The notes below the pieces were generated by a model. That model did no database searches, had not been told where the DNA came from, and was given only the letters and a program-made list of their open reading frames with translations. From assembly GCA_023014485.1 (NCBI GenBank), contig JAJOZX010001729.1, positions 496,001 through 560,000 on the forward strand: a stretch of 64,000 bases of DNA, read 5' to 3'. Shown in pieces: positions 44,074-56,205 of the stretch (position 1 is its first letter; the number at the start of each line of letters is the position of its first letter). The translations under genes and the position numbers were made by a program. This DNA comes from Bathynomus jamesi (taxonomy: Eukaryota; Arthropoda; Malacostraca; Isopoda; Cirolanidae).

Positions 44074-47000
44074 TAGTCCAGGCAATCTAGAGCAAAATTA
44101 GCTTCAACCTGGGCAAAATTGCTTCAGAAGCTTTCTAAACTGTTTCCAGCTCAGGAACCATTGCAGAATAACATATCCAAAATCCGACAAAATTGGACCC
44201 CGGGAACACCCCCAAAAATGAAATTCAAAATGGCGGACTGGCAGTTTCCTACGAAATACAATAAATTTTAATTTCGCTTTGTAGAGAGAGTTATGACGTT
44301 TTTCTTGATCAGTAAAATGTTTTAAAACACATTTTCGTTTCTAAATTAACCTATATGACACTAAAAATTGTATTAGGCGGCTAGTATTAAACTATGACGT
44401 CACGTAATGTAAATAAATATACTGTATGGAGTGTATGTGAGAATGGACATTGCTACATCTTTATAAACTTATATATATACAACTCTTTAATTCCTACTAC
44501 CCACTATCAAATCTGCGTATTTGTGCTTGTCATTTTCTTTAAAACTGTTATTATGTACTCCTTTTAAATACTGCAACACAGTTTATTAATTTGTGTTTTC
44601 TGTTTCAGACTGACTCGGTGTGCGTCCGCCTTCAAGAATGCAGACCCCTGAAGAATTGTGCGTGATTTGTAAGGAGAAATTGGACAGCGGACAGGAAGTG
44701 GTTCATATCTCGCAAAAAGGAGCAGATGGTATAAATGCATCCAGCCGCAGCCGTGGAAGCGATGTTGTTGCAACAGCTGGAATAAGTGTTCACGTTGTAT
44801 GTAGGAAAAGGTTTACGGATAAAAAGACCATTGAAATAAAGAAGCGACAGACCGCAGCCGAGGCAATACCAAGGAAAAGTGCTCGTTTTCATGAATACGC
44901 ATTTTCCAGTGCTACTCACTGTTTGTTTTGTGATACCTTTGTGGACTTTTTTTCCAAACACAAACCAAAATCAGAGCATGTCAAAATAAGAACTACAGAG
45001 TTCTCCGAAACCATAAAAAGGTGCTGTGAAAGCCACTGCGATGAATGGTCGTTTAATGTAAAAGGCCGTCTGGAGTATTATCTTCGTGATCTTCCTGCTG
45101 CAGATTGTGTCTACCATCACACCTGCAGCGTAAATTTTCGAAGTGGAAAAAACATTCCTCGCGCATACTCCTCCGACGATCATGATTCGAAGAAAGGGAG
45201 ACCAACTAATGAAGAGCAACACCAAGCATTCCTTCAGACCTGTGCTTACCTGGAAGAGAATGATGATGAACAACTGTTGATTGGAGACCTAATTTCCAAA
45301 GTGGAGGAATATCTTCAAGGAAGTCAGAGCTCTGTCTACGAACGCAGGCACATGAAGAGAAAGCTTTTAGAACGTTACGGAGACAAGATCATAATATCAG
45401 GTGAAAGTGAGAAGGCAGATGTAGTAACACTACGAGAGACAGCTAATGAAATTCTTATAGATTATCACAAAAAGTCGAAAGAATGTGATATAGATATAGA
45501 GCTACAGAAGATTTACCTAGTAGAAGCTGCTGCAAAAATAATCAGAAGTGATATCAAGTCTGTCGACTCGCCTAGAAAAGATGTGTATCCATCTCCAAAT
45601 GACATCACTGCAGAAAGTGCTCTTGATTACATTCCCAACAGTCTGAAATTGCTATTATCAAAAGCATTTGCGAGACAGGATGCTTCAAGAAAAATAGGTG
45701 CAATTGGGAAGAGCATTATGCAAGCAACCCGTCCTAGAGGATTACTATGTCCACTACAGATCGGTTTGTCGGTTCAGATACACCACAACTTTAGGTCAAG
45801 GTACCTTATTAACGTTCTCCATCAGCTGGGTTATTGTTCGTCGTATGCAGAAGTAACAAGATTCGAAAGAAACGCGGCGCTGGCAAGTGGGTCTGGCTCT
45901 TTTACTGTTGATGAAAACACTGCAGTCCTTCTAGCAGCAGATAACGTCGATCATGATGTCTGCACTTTGGATGGGAAGAATACCTTTCATGGAATGGGTA
46001 TGATTGCCGCAATAACTCCGAAGATCAAGATCCACCCTTCTATTCACAGGCGTAATGTTGGTGACAATGACATTAAGAAGATTGCAACCGTTGACATTAG
46101 GGAATATAGACACGCGAGAAGCATGTTGAGGGACATCTCATTCCGCGAACTTCCAGTACCCACTGCCACCATAAGTCGACTTAGTCTTCTCTGGCAGATA
46201 TCTTCAGCAGAAAGATCAGGTCCAAGTTGGTCCGGAACAATGCAGGCAATTCACGGTGGATCAAGTGTCTCACATCCAGGTGTGGCGTCGATCACGTTCC
46301 TTCCCATCATAGATATGTTGCCAACTGACATGACCTGCATATTTTCGACATTACTATATTTGAGCAAGATAGCACGCGATCAAAAAGTGCCATGCATTAT
46401 TACCTTTGATCAGCCTTTGTTCTGGAAAGCTTCCCAAATCATCAATGAACAGAGAGACCTGCAGGACATTGTTTTAATGCTGGGATCATTTCACACACTG
46501 ATGAATCTTTTGGGAGCAGTCGGTACTCTTATGAATGGTTCAGGATTGTCTGAAGTACTTCAAGAAATATACGGCGGACCAAATGCCGTGCAACACATGA
46601 TGTCTGGAAAAGCTGTTTCAAGAGCGATACGTGGTCATATGATAGTAGATGCAGCTCTTAGTACCTTACTAGTCGCAGACGTTTTCCCTCGTAATGAAGA
46701 TGGAACTCCTCATGACCTCCATAAGGAAGCTTGTGACCTGCTCGACGATGTTATGACCGCCAAACAATCAGTTGAGGATGTGGAATCTTCGAATGCATTG
46801 TCTCAGATTGCTACCACTTTGGATGCGAAGAAAACTGACCTACAATCTACTTCGCAAACAAGTCAACTCTGGTTGGAATATCTGCGAATGATCAACATTG
46901 CACGTTCCTTGATACAGCAGACAGAACCGGCTCGTGGGATTTGCACTTGCAAGCTATGCTGGAGACCATCCCCATAATTGCAGCAGCCGGACATCACAAT

Positions 47001-49420
47001 TACCTGAAATCGATATACCTGTACCTGCAGAAAATGTTAAGTTTGCCTTCTGAAAATCCAGCCGTTAACAAAATGTTCCAGGAAGGTAAGTTTGTGGTAA
47101 GAAGAAGCGACAGATTATGGGCCGGACTCGGCACAGACCTGGTGATAGAACAAGTACTAATGCGTTCCCTGAAAAGCAGAGGCGGACTGACACGCGGAAG
47201 TGGATTTACAGACAGCCAAAGGACAACGTGGCTCTTTTCTATGCCTCTGTGTTCCACTTATAACTTAGCAATGCAGGAATACACCAGAGTTTTGTTGGAA
47301 AGTAGTGAACAGCACAAGGAAATGAGGGGAAGTAGACAAATCAGGGACAGTAATGACATGAAGAAAGTACTTGAACGTCTGGAATCCTTATCCCCATTCC
47401 ATTCTACCTCGGGTCTCTGCAACATTGTAACAGGGCTAACTGCTGATCCTGGAGTTAACGTTCATCAATTGCATTCAATCGGTACGAACATTGTCGTAAA
47501 AATGATTGGAAACAAGCCTTTACATATTCTGCCAAAGATCTGACAAAGTGAAAACACTAGGATCTGCTTCTGTCGTTGTGATCACTGATGCTTCAGATAT
47601 AGAAGTAGATCCTGCACTACTGTTTCAGAGAATGATGACTGTTGCCACTGGCGGAGACATGAATCTTGAAGATGTCATGTGTTACGAACTGTGTGCATAT
47701 CCTCCTGCATTGTTCGAATCACGAAGTATCTTGAGGAAACCCGATAAGTCTCAGCTAGCTCATGCAATAATCAAATACACTGACACTTTACGCATGGAAG
47801 AAGTTCAAGAAATTCAGTGCACAGACCAGTACGTATTGGATGGTGGATCTCTACTACATCGTGTTTCCTGGCGTCAAGATGAAACATATGACAGCATCGC
47901 CAACTCATATGCCGATTTCACTCTGAAAACATATGGAAAAGCAATCATTGTTTTTGATGGCTACAGCAGCTCTCCTACGATCAAGGACATGACCCACAGA
48001 AGACGCAGCACCAAGACAAGCAGAAATGTGAATCTCAGTCCAAGCATGAAGTGTGTTGGCCAGAAGGAACACTTCTTGGCTAATGAAAACAACAAGCAAG
48101 CATTTATTTCCCTCGTAGGTGAGATGTTGAAGAAGCACGGGTGTACTGTTCACAACGCAGATGGGGATGCTGATGTGGACATCGTTCGTGCAGCAGTTTC
48201 CTCATCAGAAAATGCAACTACAACAGTAATAGGGGAAGACACCGACTTGCTGATTCTCCTTCTGTACCATGCCAAGGACAGTGGTTTCAAGTTGTACTAT
48301 CGCAGCGATATAAGACGGGGACCATCTCCTAATCCTGTGTATAATATTCTCAGCATTCAATCATTGTTAGGCAATGACATCTGCAAGTATCTCCTGTTTG
48401 TGCATGCTTTCACGGGCTGTGATAGCACATCCAGAATTTTTTCGATCGGTAAAGCCAAAGCATTCGACACACTGATGAAGGTGGCTGAACTCCGTTCAGT
48501 TGCAAATACATTCTGTTCTGATTGTTGCCAACACTCTGACATTGAAGCCGCTGGAAGAAAGGCAATGCTTCTGTTGTATGGCTGCAAAACACTTGAATCC
48601 ACTAACGCACTACGTCATCGAATGTTAGTTGAAAAGGTAGCTACAGCTAAATCTTTTGTTACACCCGAACGTTTGCCACCTACCGATGCGTCCACAAAGT
48701 ACCACAGCTTTCGCACATACTTTCAAATACTAATCTGGAAGTCTACAGAAGAGAAGATCGATGCAGAACAGTGGGGTTGGTATGTAAAGAATAATTCCTA
48801 CTACCCTACAGCCTGCGACAAGCCACCAGCTCCAAATTATCTACTCAACATGATCCGCTGCTCCTGCAAGACGAAATGTGCTACTTCAAGATGTGGATGC
48901 AAGCGTAATGGAATGCCCTGTTCAGCCGCTTGTGGCGAGTGCCAAATCAGTGGTTGCGATAACAACCCAAGTACCGGTAATCTATCCGATGATAGTGATG
49001 AAGAGGATTAATTTCTGTATGTTTGTGACCAGGTATCACTTCTTCTGTAATGAACATAACTTGAAACTGGGAAAAAAATAATTGTTGTATTATTGATTAT
49101 AAAAATCTGTAAAAAGATATATAACATTATATTTGCGTAATAACAGGTTGTGTTGTATATTGTTGAATTATTTAAAACATTACAACTGAAAGAAAAAGCA
49201 TCAAATGTATCTCTATAAATAAAAGCGTAAATTATATATATTTTTTTTTTCGTAGGAAACATCCAGTCCGCCATTTTGAATTTCATTTTTGGGGGTTTTC
49301 CCGGGGTCTAATTTTGTCGGATTTTGGATATGTTATTCGGCAATGGTTCCTGAGCTGGAAACAGTTTAGAAAGCTTCTGAAGCAATTTTGCCCAGGTCTA
49401 ACTACAAATTGCCTGGACTA
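44074..49420 (+). mobile_element. Academ-type DNA transposon, full length
   Basis: Inverted termini start TAGTCCAGGCAAT and continue, with small indels, for about 180 bp (44074-44262 against 49246-49420), including gaagctttctaaactgtttc. The flanks are ATG on both sides (44071-44073, 49421-49423). A 3-bp duplication, a single large gene with an XPG-like nuclease domain and a length of 5.3 kb agree with the Academ superfamily. Both ends are complete. Confidence 0.82.
44638..49011 (+). pseudogene. Academ transposase: Zn-rich N-term, DDE-like core, XPG nuclease, CXC
   Basis: The first frame (44638-46977) starts MQTPEELCVICKEKLDSGQE after a splice-acceptor-like tctgtttcag at 44599-44608. It carries Cys/His pairs (CLFCD, CVYHHTC) and a core with AADNVDHDVC and TFDQPLFWK, candidate acidic catalytic residues. 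A 1-bp shift near 46927 joins TGSWDLHLQAMLETIPIIAA (46941-47543), with GTDLVIEQVLMR giving a candidate Glu. A second shift near 47530 leads to 47560-49011. There, IIVFDGYSSSP, ADGDADVDIVRAAV, VIGEDTDLLI and AFTGCDSTSRIFSIGKAKAF match the XPG-N/XPG-I (FEN1-like) nuclease with its acidic residues and H2TH-like end. The C-terminus CSCKTKCATSRCGCKRNG... is a tesmin/TSO1-like CXC DNA-binding domain. Total about 1455 codons. The DDE assignment is inference; the XPG and CXC motifs are seen. Confidence 0.82.
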
Positions 49421-49881
49421 ATGAGGAAAAGCAAGATTCTACTCAAAATTAATAAACGAAGACATAGCTCACTTCACTTACCTAATAAAAGAAAATTATT
49501 AAGCATTAAGCACGTTCATCTATCATACACAGCCACACCACCACACCGACACGCTGTGTGTTTACACTTGTCGGGTCACACAGTTGCCAGAACAAGATTT
49601 CCTGGGCACCATACATTAACCCAATAACTTTTAATTTCTCATTTCATGCAGTTGTTATTTCTCATTTTAATTAATATACCCGCAATATTTCAAGTATTTA
49701 TGATAATATGGAAAGTTATGATGTGAAGATGATCTAGCAAAATATTTCAAGGTTGTACAAACTCTCTGAGTGTTGATCGTATAATTTCTGAATGGCTACA
49801 ATTATTATTAGCGACTCCAGAGAGCATTGCAAACATAGCTACATTTGGAGATACCTTTTTTTCTTTTTAAGTTTTGCATTT

Positions 49882-50106
49882 TTATGTATCTTGACAATAA
49901 GAAGTTGTCGTCTTAAAGTCTACCAAAGATCATTAACGTAATTGTAGCTTGTACTATATGTGAAAGATGTTTCTGATGTACGATAGGCCTATAGGTATGA
50001 AGTTTATATCATGCCATTACTACATAATTATATATACGATAATAATATAATAACGATAATATTAAGAATATATTTGCACCTGATATTATCCATTATCAGA
50101 CATTTT
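49882..50106 (-). repeat. dispersed repeat, inverted partner of 40495-40770
   Basis: Reverse complement of the segment beside LINE copy 2, including ggcctataggta and gataatattaagaatatatt. Here it is an internal part of the hAT-type element 43791-50837. Confidence 0.85.
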
Positions 50107-50883
50107 TAAAGTTGATATGTATAATACTTTATATTATTAACGTAAATGAAAAAGACCAGAAAGTATTTGCAAACAATATAACAATTTACATCTCAGTTAT
50201 AATGCCGATATTAGCAAAATTATTGTTTGCATCCCATATTATATATTCATTTCAAATCATATTATTTTTCGACGCTAGTAGCTAGTTATCAGTATACCAG
50301 GTGGTATTCTTCTCTAGTTTGGCCTATTTTTTGTTATAGAAATAGATACAGTACAATAGTTTATACACATAAATAACACGAACACGAACACATTATATGA
50401 GCTCAGTCCAACTGATGACCAACTGATAGATTGCTTTCCCACACTAGTTTTTCTACATTAAGTCAATTGGTCTATTGCCAACTGACTGAATAATATTTAT
50501 ATACCGCGACATATATAATATTTATGTACCTAACGTCACAGTGACCTGTCACTAATCCGTTGGTCACCTAACTGAATAGTATTTATCAAAGACTGCCGCC
50601 TGACTAGTCACCTGTCTGAATAATATTTAGCAAAGTATGCCGCCACATACGGTCACTTGTCAGGTCATGGTCCTCACCTGAAGAATTCCACCCTAATGCT
50701 ACCAGGGGTTGAAAATTACAGAACAAAACAAATCAGGATTCCCTAAGGCCTCACGAAAGTCACGAGGCCTTTCCACTTTTCAGCTTACCTCGAGGCCAAG
50801 GCCACTTTTGAGGTCCGAGGCCGAGGCCCCATGTCTGATATATATAAAATAATATATATAATAATAATATATAATAATATATA

Positions 50884-52490
50884 CCGGGTGGGCTAAAAAA
50901 ACTATTACCCAACTTTTGAAAAAATATTGTGGCTCACCCTGTATATTGATGTTACTGCTGAACCGTATGTTGTACCCATACTTTTACTCTTTCAAACGCT
51001 GGCTTTGAATCTAGATTCAACGCCCAAGCAGTAGAAGTGCAGGCTCACAACTGGAGGGAGGTATCAGAATATGGTGCTCAATTGAAAGGCAGTCAAGTCA
51101 GCAACTGATACTTTCAGATGACAGTTAGTTTCCCCATAAATAATTAATTTTCCTAATTTTTACAAAAAAATAATTAATTTATTTCCTTTTTCATTTCAGA
51201 CCATCATTCTGCTATAGTTAGTGAACAAGTTATAACATAATGAAATACCCTTTGGAAGATGAAGCATTGATATTGAACCTGCATAAGGAGAAACACTGGG
51301 GTGCAAAACGAATGAAGAAAGAGTTTCAAAATAAACGATAGATGATACCTGGACTTCAATATCTCGTAAATAAAATCGATATCACAGGGTCGACCAAACG
51401 AAAAGAAGGCAGTGGAAGGCCAAAAACATCACGTACTGAGGAAAATATTGACACGGTTTCATCCATGATATGCAATCAAGAAGAACGGCCCAACACCCAC
51501 AAGTCTGTTAGAGAAATTTAAAAAAATACTGGTATTTCTGGTAGTTCGTCGGATAGTAAAAGATGATCTGGGTCTTAAATGTTTTAAAGAGAATCGAAGT
51601 TCATAAGCTCTCCGCACCAAATAAGCAAACAAGAGTTGAAAAATGTCGTGCTCTGTTAGATCGATTCCCAGACAGAGAAGTGTCGAAAATATGGTTCAAC
51701 GACGAGACCTTTACCGTTGCTTCAACAATAAACACACACAATGACCGAGTTTATGGAAGACAGGACAAAAAATCTATCAGTCTAGATCGACTTTGCAGGG
51801 AACGTCCGCATTTTTCTCAAAAAGTCATGGTTTCCATTTTCATTTCAAAGTTAGAGAAGTCAGAGATTGTTTTTGTTGATCAAAATGGCAAAATCACTGC
51901 TGCTTATTACCAAGAAAAAATCCTTGATGCGGTACTGCCGTCGATAAGGGAGTAGTCAAGAAACAACTTTGTGATCCAGCAAGATGGTGCCACAAGCCAC
52001 ACAGCTTGCACAACTCGGGAGTATCTCGACCGAAATGTTTTTGATTATATTGAACCAGAATTCTGGCCGCCGAATAGCCCAGATCTAAACCTATGCGATT
52101 ACGCTCTCTGGGGTAATCTACAAGAATTGGTTTATAAAGGAAAGGAGATCAATTCCATCGAAGATTTGAAGGAAAGTATTACTGCAGGCTACAGAACGAT
52201 ATCACAAAGATTCATAAATGCTGCAATAGATCAATGGCGAGCAAGGTTGCAAGTGTGCATTGATAATGGAGGAGGGCACATTCCGCATAATCTAGGACTC
52301 AATTAGGTAACTGTATAGAAACGGCGAATTACAAAATAATGGTTACAGTTAGCAAAAATCCAACTTCACCACGAGATAGACCATGAAATTCTATGCAGGA
52401 CACAACTTATATTGATTGTACAAATAACATTTGATAAAAGTAAAATTATATTGTTCAAAATCAGGGTAATAGTTTTTTGGGCCCACTCCA
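50884..52490 (+). mobile_element. mariner-like element (DD37D)
   Basis: Ends CCGGGTGGGCTAAAAAAACT and complement tggagtgggcccaaaaaact, then TATTACCC on both sides. TA at 50882-50883 and 52491-52492. Length 1607 bp with a full transposase gene inside. A LINE fragment begins within a few bases of its right end. Confidence 0.88.
51240..52306 (+). pseudogene. DD37D mariner transposase with stops and one frameshift
   Basis: ATG 51240 gives MKYPLEDEALILNLHKEKHW, TAG at 51339-51341, then a GRPKTS linker and NTHKSVREI before further stops. The frame shifts near 51545 into RIVKDDLGLKCFKRIEVHKL. Catalytic residues: WFNDETFTV, then TAG 51953-51955, QQDGATSHTA and LNLCDYALWG. I count 37 residues between the last two Asp. 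The C-terminus is DNGGGHIPHNLGLN before TAG 52304-52306. All three Asp survive although the gene is dead. Confidence 0.88.
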
Positions 52491-52579
52491 TATAATAACG
52501 AATAACAATATAATAATGAATAACAATATAAACAATATAATACAGAATGAAGACATAGATGAAAGTAAAGAGAAAAGTT

Positions 52580-53129
52580 TATAAAAGTTGCGAGGTAGTA
52601 GGAAATAAGCAGCCAAAGAAAAAAAAATGATAATACCAAAATTAAGAATATTGAAACTAATAAGATAACTGTAAATACTACCCAAAAGGAAACTGCAGAT
52701 ATCGGGAAGGGCAATGCATCTATGCACAGCCCACATTATGTAATACTCATTACACAGATGGATATTGCAAATTTGAAAAGAAGTACAAGGTCCACCATCT
52801 TACTGTCTGCAACACCCATGCAAGATATGGGAGGTGCAAATACGGACAAAAATGCCGTTACCACCACCCTCAAAGGAACGCAATGGGTGAACAGTAAAAA
52901 CGAACATCAAAGAAGGGTACCAATTTTTTAGACGTAGCCAACACAATTCAGCTGCTAAATACTATCCAGCAAATACAAAGTCAGCTGACAAATATAGGCA
53001 TTCGAGAGCCGGACAGAAGGCACGCACAAAGAAACTTCATAAGGCAAATTCTCGGAGGACCACAAGGCAACGAAACCGGCACCACCATTGGAAAACGAAT
53101 CGGAACCACTTGTATGCGAAAACGATAGA
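52580..53129 (+). pseudogene. LINE ORF1 C-terminal part with tandem CCCH zinc fingers
   Basis: In one frame: LCNTHYTDGYCKFEKKYKVH then VCNTHARYGRCKYGQKCRYH. The second is a perfect C-x8-C-x5-C-x3-H finger; the first has Tyr in place of the third Cys. CCCH fingers bind RNA, suiting an ORF1 nucleic-acid chaperone. A TAA interrupts after NAMGEQ (about 52896). A coiled-coil-like segment follows (IQLLNTIQQIQSQL). The frame overlaps the start of ORF2 by about 40 bp. Upstream 52495-52580 is too degraded to translate. Confidence 0.65.
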
Positions 53130-55925
53130 AAAGTAATAAAAATAATCCTAGCCAACATTCAGGGCCTTAAATCAAGTCATTCCCCGGACAAAGTTTTATA
53201 CCTGAAAGGACTCGTGCAAGAAGCCGGAGCAGACTTTGCATGCCTCACGGAAACCCATCTAAAGGACTGCCAGGCGAACTGTGAAAAATGTGAGTTCTGT
53301 GTTGACGAAAAAGAAATACAAATTGACAACTATAAATACTCCGAGCCGACAGAATAGTGAAACGTAAAGGAGGATGTGCTGTTTACACACGTGAAAGGCA
53401 TATGGCAGAATTGACTAGAAGTACTTCAAACAGCTATGTGGAATGTGCAGCAGCAAACGTTGAAAAATTAAATATGGTGCTAATTGTAATGTACAGACCC
53501 CGAAACACGCCAACCTCAAAATTTTCAGATTCCATTACAGAGGTAAGAAACTGGGTAAAAAATCTACACTCTCCAACCCCAAATATTTTTCTCTGTGGTG
53601 ATTTTACTTTCCTCTTCACGAAATATAAAAGGATAGGAAAATATATATGTATACACCAGGACGAGGCGGGCACACGTGAAGACCAGGAGCAGGTAAAAAT
53701 GCTACTAGCTCTAGCTGATGAATTTATGTTAAAAAGAAATAACAGAAAACAAGAAAAAACTACTCCCTAGATTTGGTATTCACAAACAACAGCAACCTAA
53801 TTAATAATGTAGAAATATCCCCAACTATAATATCGGATCACAACATTATTGAAATAACAACCAATATAAAAGCAACAGGAAAGGAAAGAACACGAACAAC
53901 AGAAAGAAGCAAATTCGAAATTTTTAATTTTCACTCCAAAGCTATAAACTGAGATGTTGCATCCAGCATGGAAGTAATAGATCGGAAAACCATTTTCGAG
54001 GCCAAAACAATGGAAGAGATGCTAATGACTTTAGAGGAAAAGACGCTGGAAATTGTGGAAAGACATGTCCCAAAAATACAACAAAGAGGAAAGAGAAGCA
54101 GGTTCGAGAGACAAAAGAGGTCATTATTCCGAAACAGAAAAAGAGTGACTGCAAAATTAAGTAACTGTAAAGATAACAACATCAGAAAAATATTAAATGA
54201 TAAACTGCAGAGTATCGATGGCGTCATACAGGAACTAACTGAGAAGCATACAGAAAAAGAAAACGACGACGCTATAGAAGCGATAAAGGTTAACTCACAG
54301 TACTTATATAATTTTGATAAAAGGAAGTCGAAAAACCATGCGACTATCGGACCTTTGATAAACGAGAACAGTGCTTTATCTGATGATCTAACAGAAGTAT
54401 CTGAAATATTAAGAGCTCAGTACGAATCATCTTTCAGTATTCCAAAAACTGACAAACTGATATGAGATAGAAACGCATTCTTTGAAGAACTACAAGGGGA
54501 AAGTATAACGGACTTCGACTTTACGACAGATGATAGTACACAAGCTATAGGGAAACTAAAAGCACACTCAGCGGCAGGACCGGATAAATGGAACGCCACA
54601 CTGATCAAAAACTGCAAGAATGCAATCGCTGAGCCCCTATATTTGATATGGAGACGATCACTGGACACAGGAGAAATATCGGGCATCCTGAAGAGCGCGA
54701 ACATCTTCCCAATATATAAAGGAGGAGATTGATCCGAGGCCAAAAACTATAGGCCAGTGTCGCTTACATCTCGTCTCACTAAAATATTTGAAAGAATAGT
54801 TAGACAGAAAATCTATGACTTTTCGGAAACTCAGAAAAAATTCAATGATAACCAACATGGGTTTCGGTCAGGCAGATCATGCCTATCACAACTAATGCAA
54901 CATATCAACAACATTATTGATGTACTTGAAAGTAATGAAAACTATGATGTAATATACACAGACTTTGTCAAACCGTTCAACAAGTGTGACCATGGAATCA
55001 TAATACATAAACTGAAGTATATGGGAATAACAGGAAAAGTAGGGAAATGGATATATAATTTCCTTAGTGAGCGGCGCCAAGTCGTTACAGTACAAGGAGT
55101 ATCTTCATCAGAATCAGAGGTCCTCAGCTCAGTACCACAAGGAACAGTATTAGCTCCACTACTCTTCATAATCATGCTAACTGAGATAGATGAGGACGTT
55201 ACCAGAAACAGCATAGTAACATCATTTGCCGATGACAAAAAGATCAGTAGAAAAATAAGAAACCCAGAAGATATAGGGTCCCTACAAACCGATATGAACA
55301 GAATCTACAAGTGGACGGAAGACTACAATATGAAGTTTAACACTGAGAAATTTCAGCTGTTACGGTACGAAAAAAGAGAAGACCTAAAGTCCATGGAATA
55401 TTATACCCCAAATGGACAGGAAATTCAGAGAAATTCTAAAGCAAAAGATTTAGGGGTTGTAATGACTGATGATGCGAAATTTGAAACAAAAAACAAGATA
55501 GCAATAAACAGAGCAAAGAGAATAATTGGGCAGATACTGAGAACCTTTAACCGAAAGGAGAGGAATATAATGATTCCTTTATTGAAAACCCTGATCATAC
55601 CAAAATTGGAATACTGCTCGGTCCTAACATCCCCATATAGAAAAGAAGACATTAGACAGCTAGAAGGGATTAAGAGAAGCTTCACAGCCAGGATCAAGGG
55701 GTGCAAAGAATTAAATTACTGGGAAAGGTTACGCGAACTAAACCTAATTCACTGGAAACGAGAAGCGAGAGATACACCATTATTTGCACTTGGAAAATAA
55801 TGGAGAAACTAGTCCCTAATCTTACTCTGAACCCTGAAACTCCCCAAACAACAGCGGAAAGTAGAAAAGGAAGGCTGTGTCGTGTTCCCAAATTAAAGGC
55901 GAGACTTAATCCTGAAAGAAAATAG
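53088..55925 (+). pseudogene. LINE ORF2: endonuclease and reverse transcriptase, degraded
   Basis: The endonuclease opens near MENESEPLV with KIILANIQGLKS and the catalytic Glu in CLTETHL. It shifts frame at about 53357, has a degenerate GDFTFLF box and SDHNIIEI near 53836. The RT frame (53968-55800) is interrupted by TGA at 54463-54465 and 54730-54732, both plausible CGA changes (KGGD*SEAKNYRPVSLT). RT boxes: HGFRSGRSCLSQL, VIYTDFVKPFNKCDH (usually KAFD), SVPQGTVLAPLLFIIML and SFADDKKIS with the DD pair. The C-terminal LEYCSVLTSPY and LRELNLIHWKRE are followed by a last frameshift near 55795. Confidence 0.85.
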
Positions 55926-56205
55926 TTTTGTCCTGAGAGGATCAAAACTGTTTAATCAGCTGCCCAAAGACCTAAGGAACACGAGTTGTGTTGCAGTGGA
56001 CATCTTCAAAAGAAGATTAGACGCTTGGCTCAGAACAACCCCCGATGAGCCGGGCGTACCTGGCTATGTGAGGTGGAGAGTACAAGAAACCAACTCACTA
56101 CTTCACCAGGCCAACTAAAGAGGAGGGGCGATAAACTCGACCTTCGTGAAATGAGGAATCATCGCACGGAACATTTGAAAGGTTGAAAGGAAAGGAAAGG
56201 TGTAT

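Larger units (their letters stand above)
43791..50837. mobile_element. hAT-type non-autonomous element hosting the Academ transposon
   Basis: Ends CAGGCATGGGG and (complement) CAGACATGGGGC, with aaggccgaggcc-type motifs inside both. Excluding the inserted Academ it is about 1.7 kb without transposase. The flanks are TA-rich (TATATAAT / ATATATAT), so an 8-bp duplication is possible but not provable. Its right part (49424-50836) contains the repeat shared with 40495-40770 and, at about 50480-50665, diverged direct repeats of ctgaataatattta plus cactgtcac-like motifs. Confidence 0.65.
52495..56205 (+). mobile_element. APE-type LINE (Jockey/CR1-like) with ORF1 remnant
   Basis: It contains an ORF1 end with CCCH fingers, an endonuclease, an RT and a 3' region whose tail recurs at 28690-28966 and 57419-57640. 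Its 5' end meets the right TA of the mariner at 52490. The 3' end falls near gaaaggaaaggtgtatatat. Confidence 0.82.

Noticed and set aside
44638..49011. Academ gene as a domesticated host gene
   Set aside because: Complete inverted ends, a 3-bp duplication and at least two frameshifts show a dead transposon.
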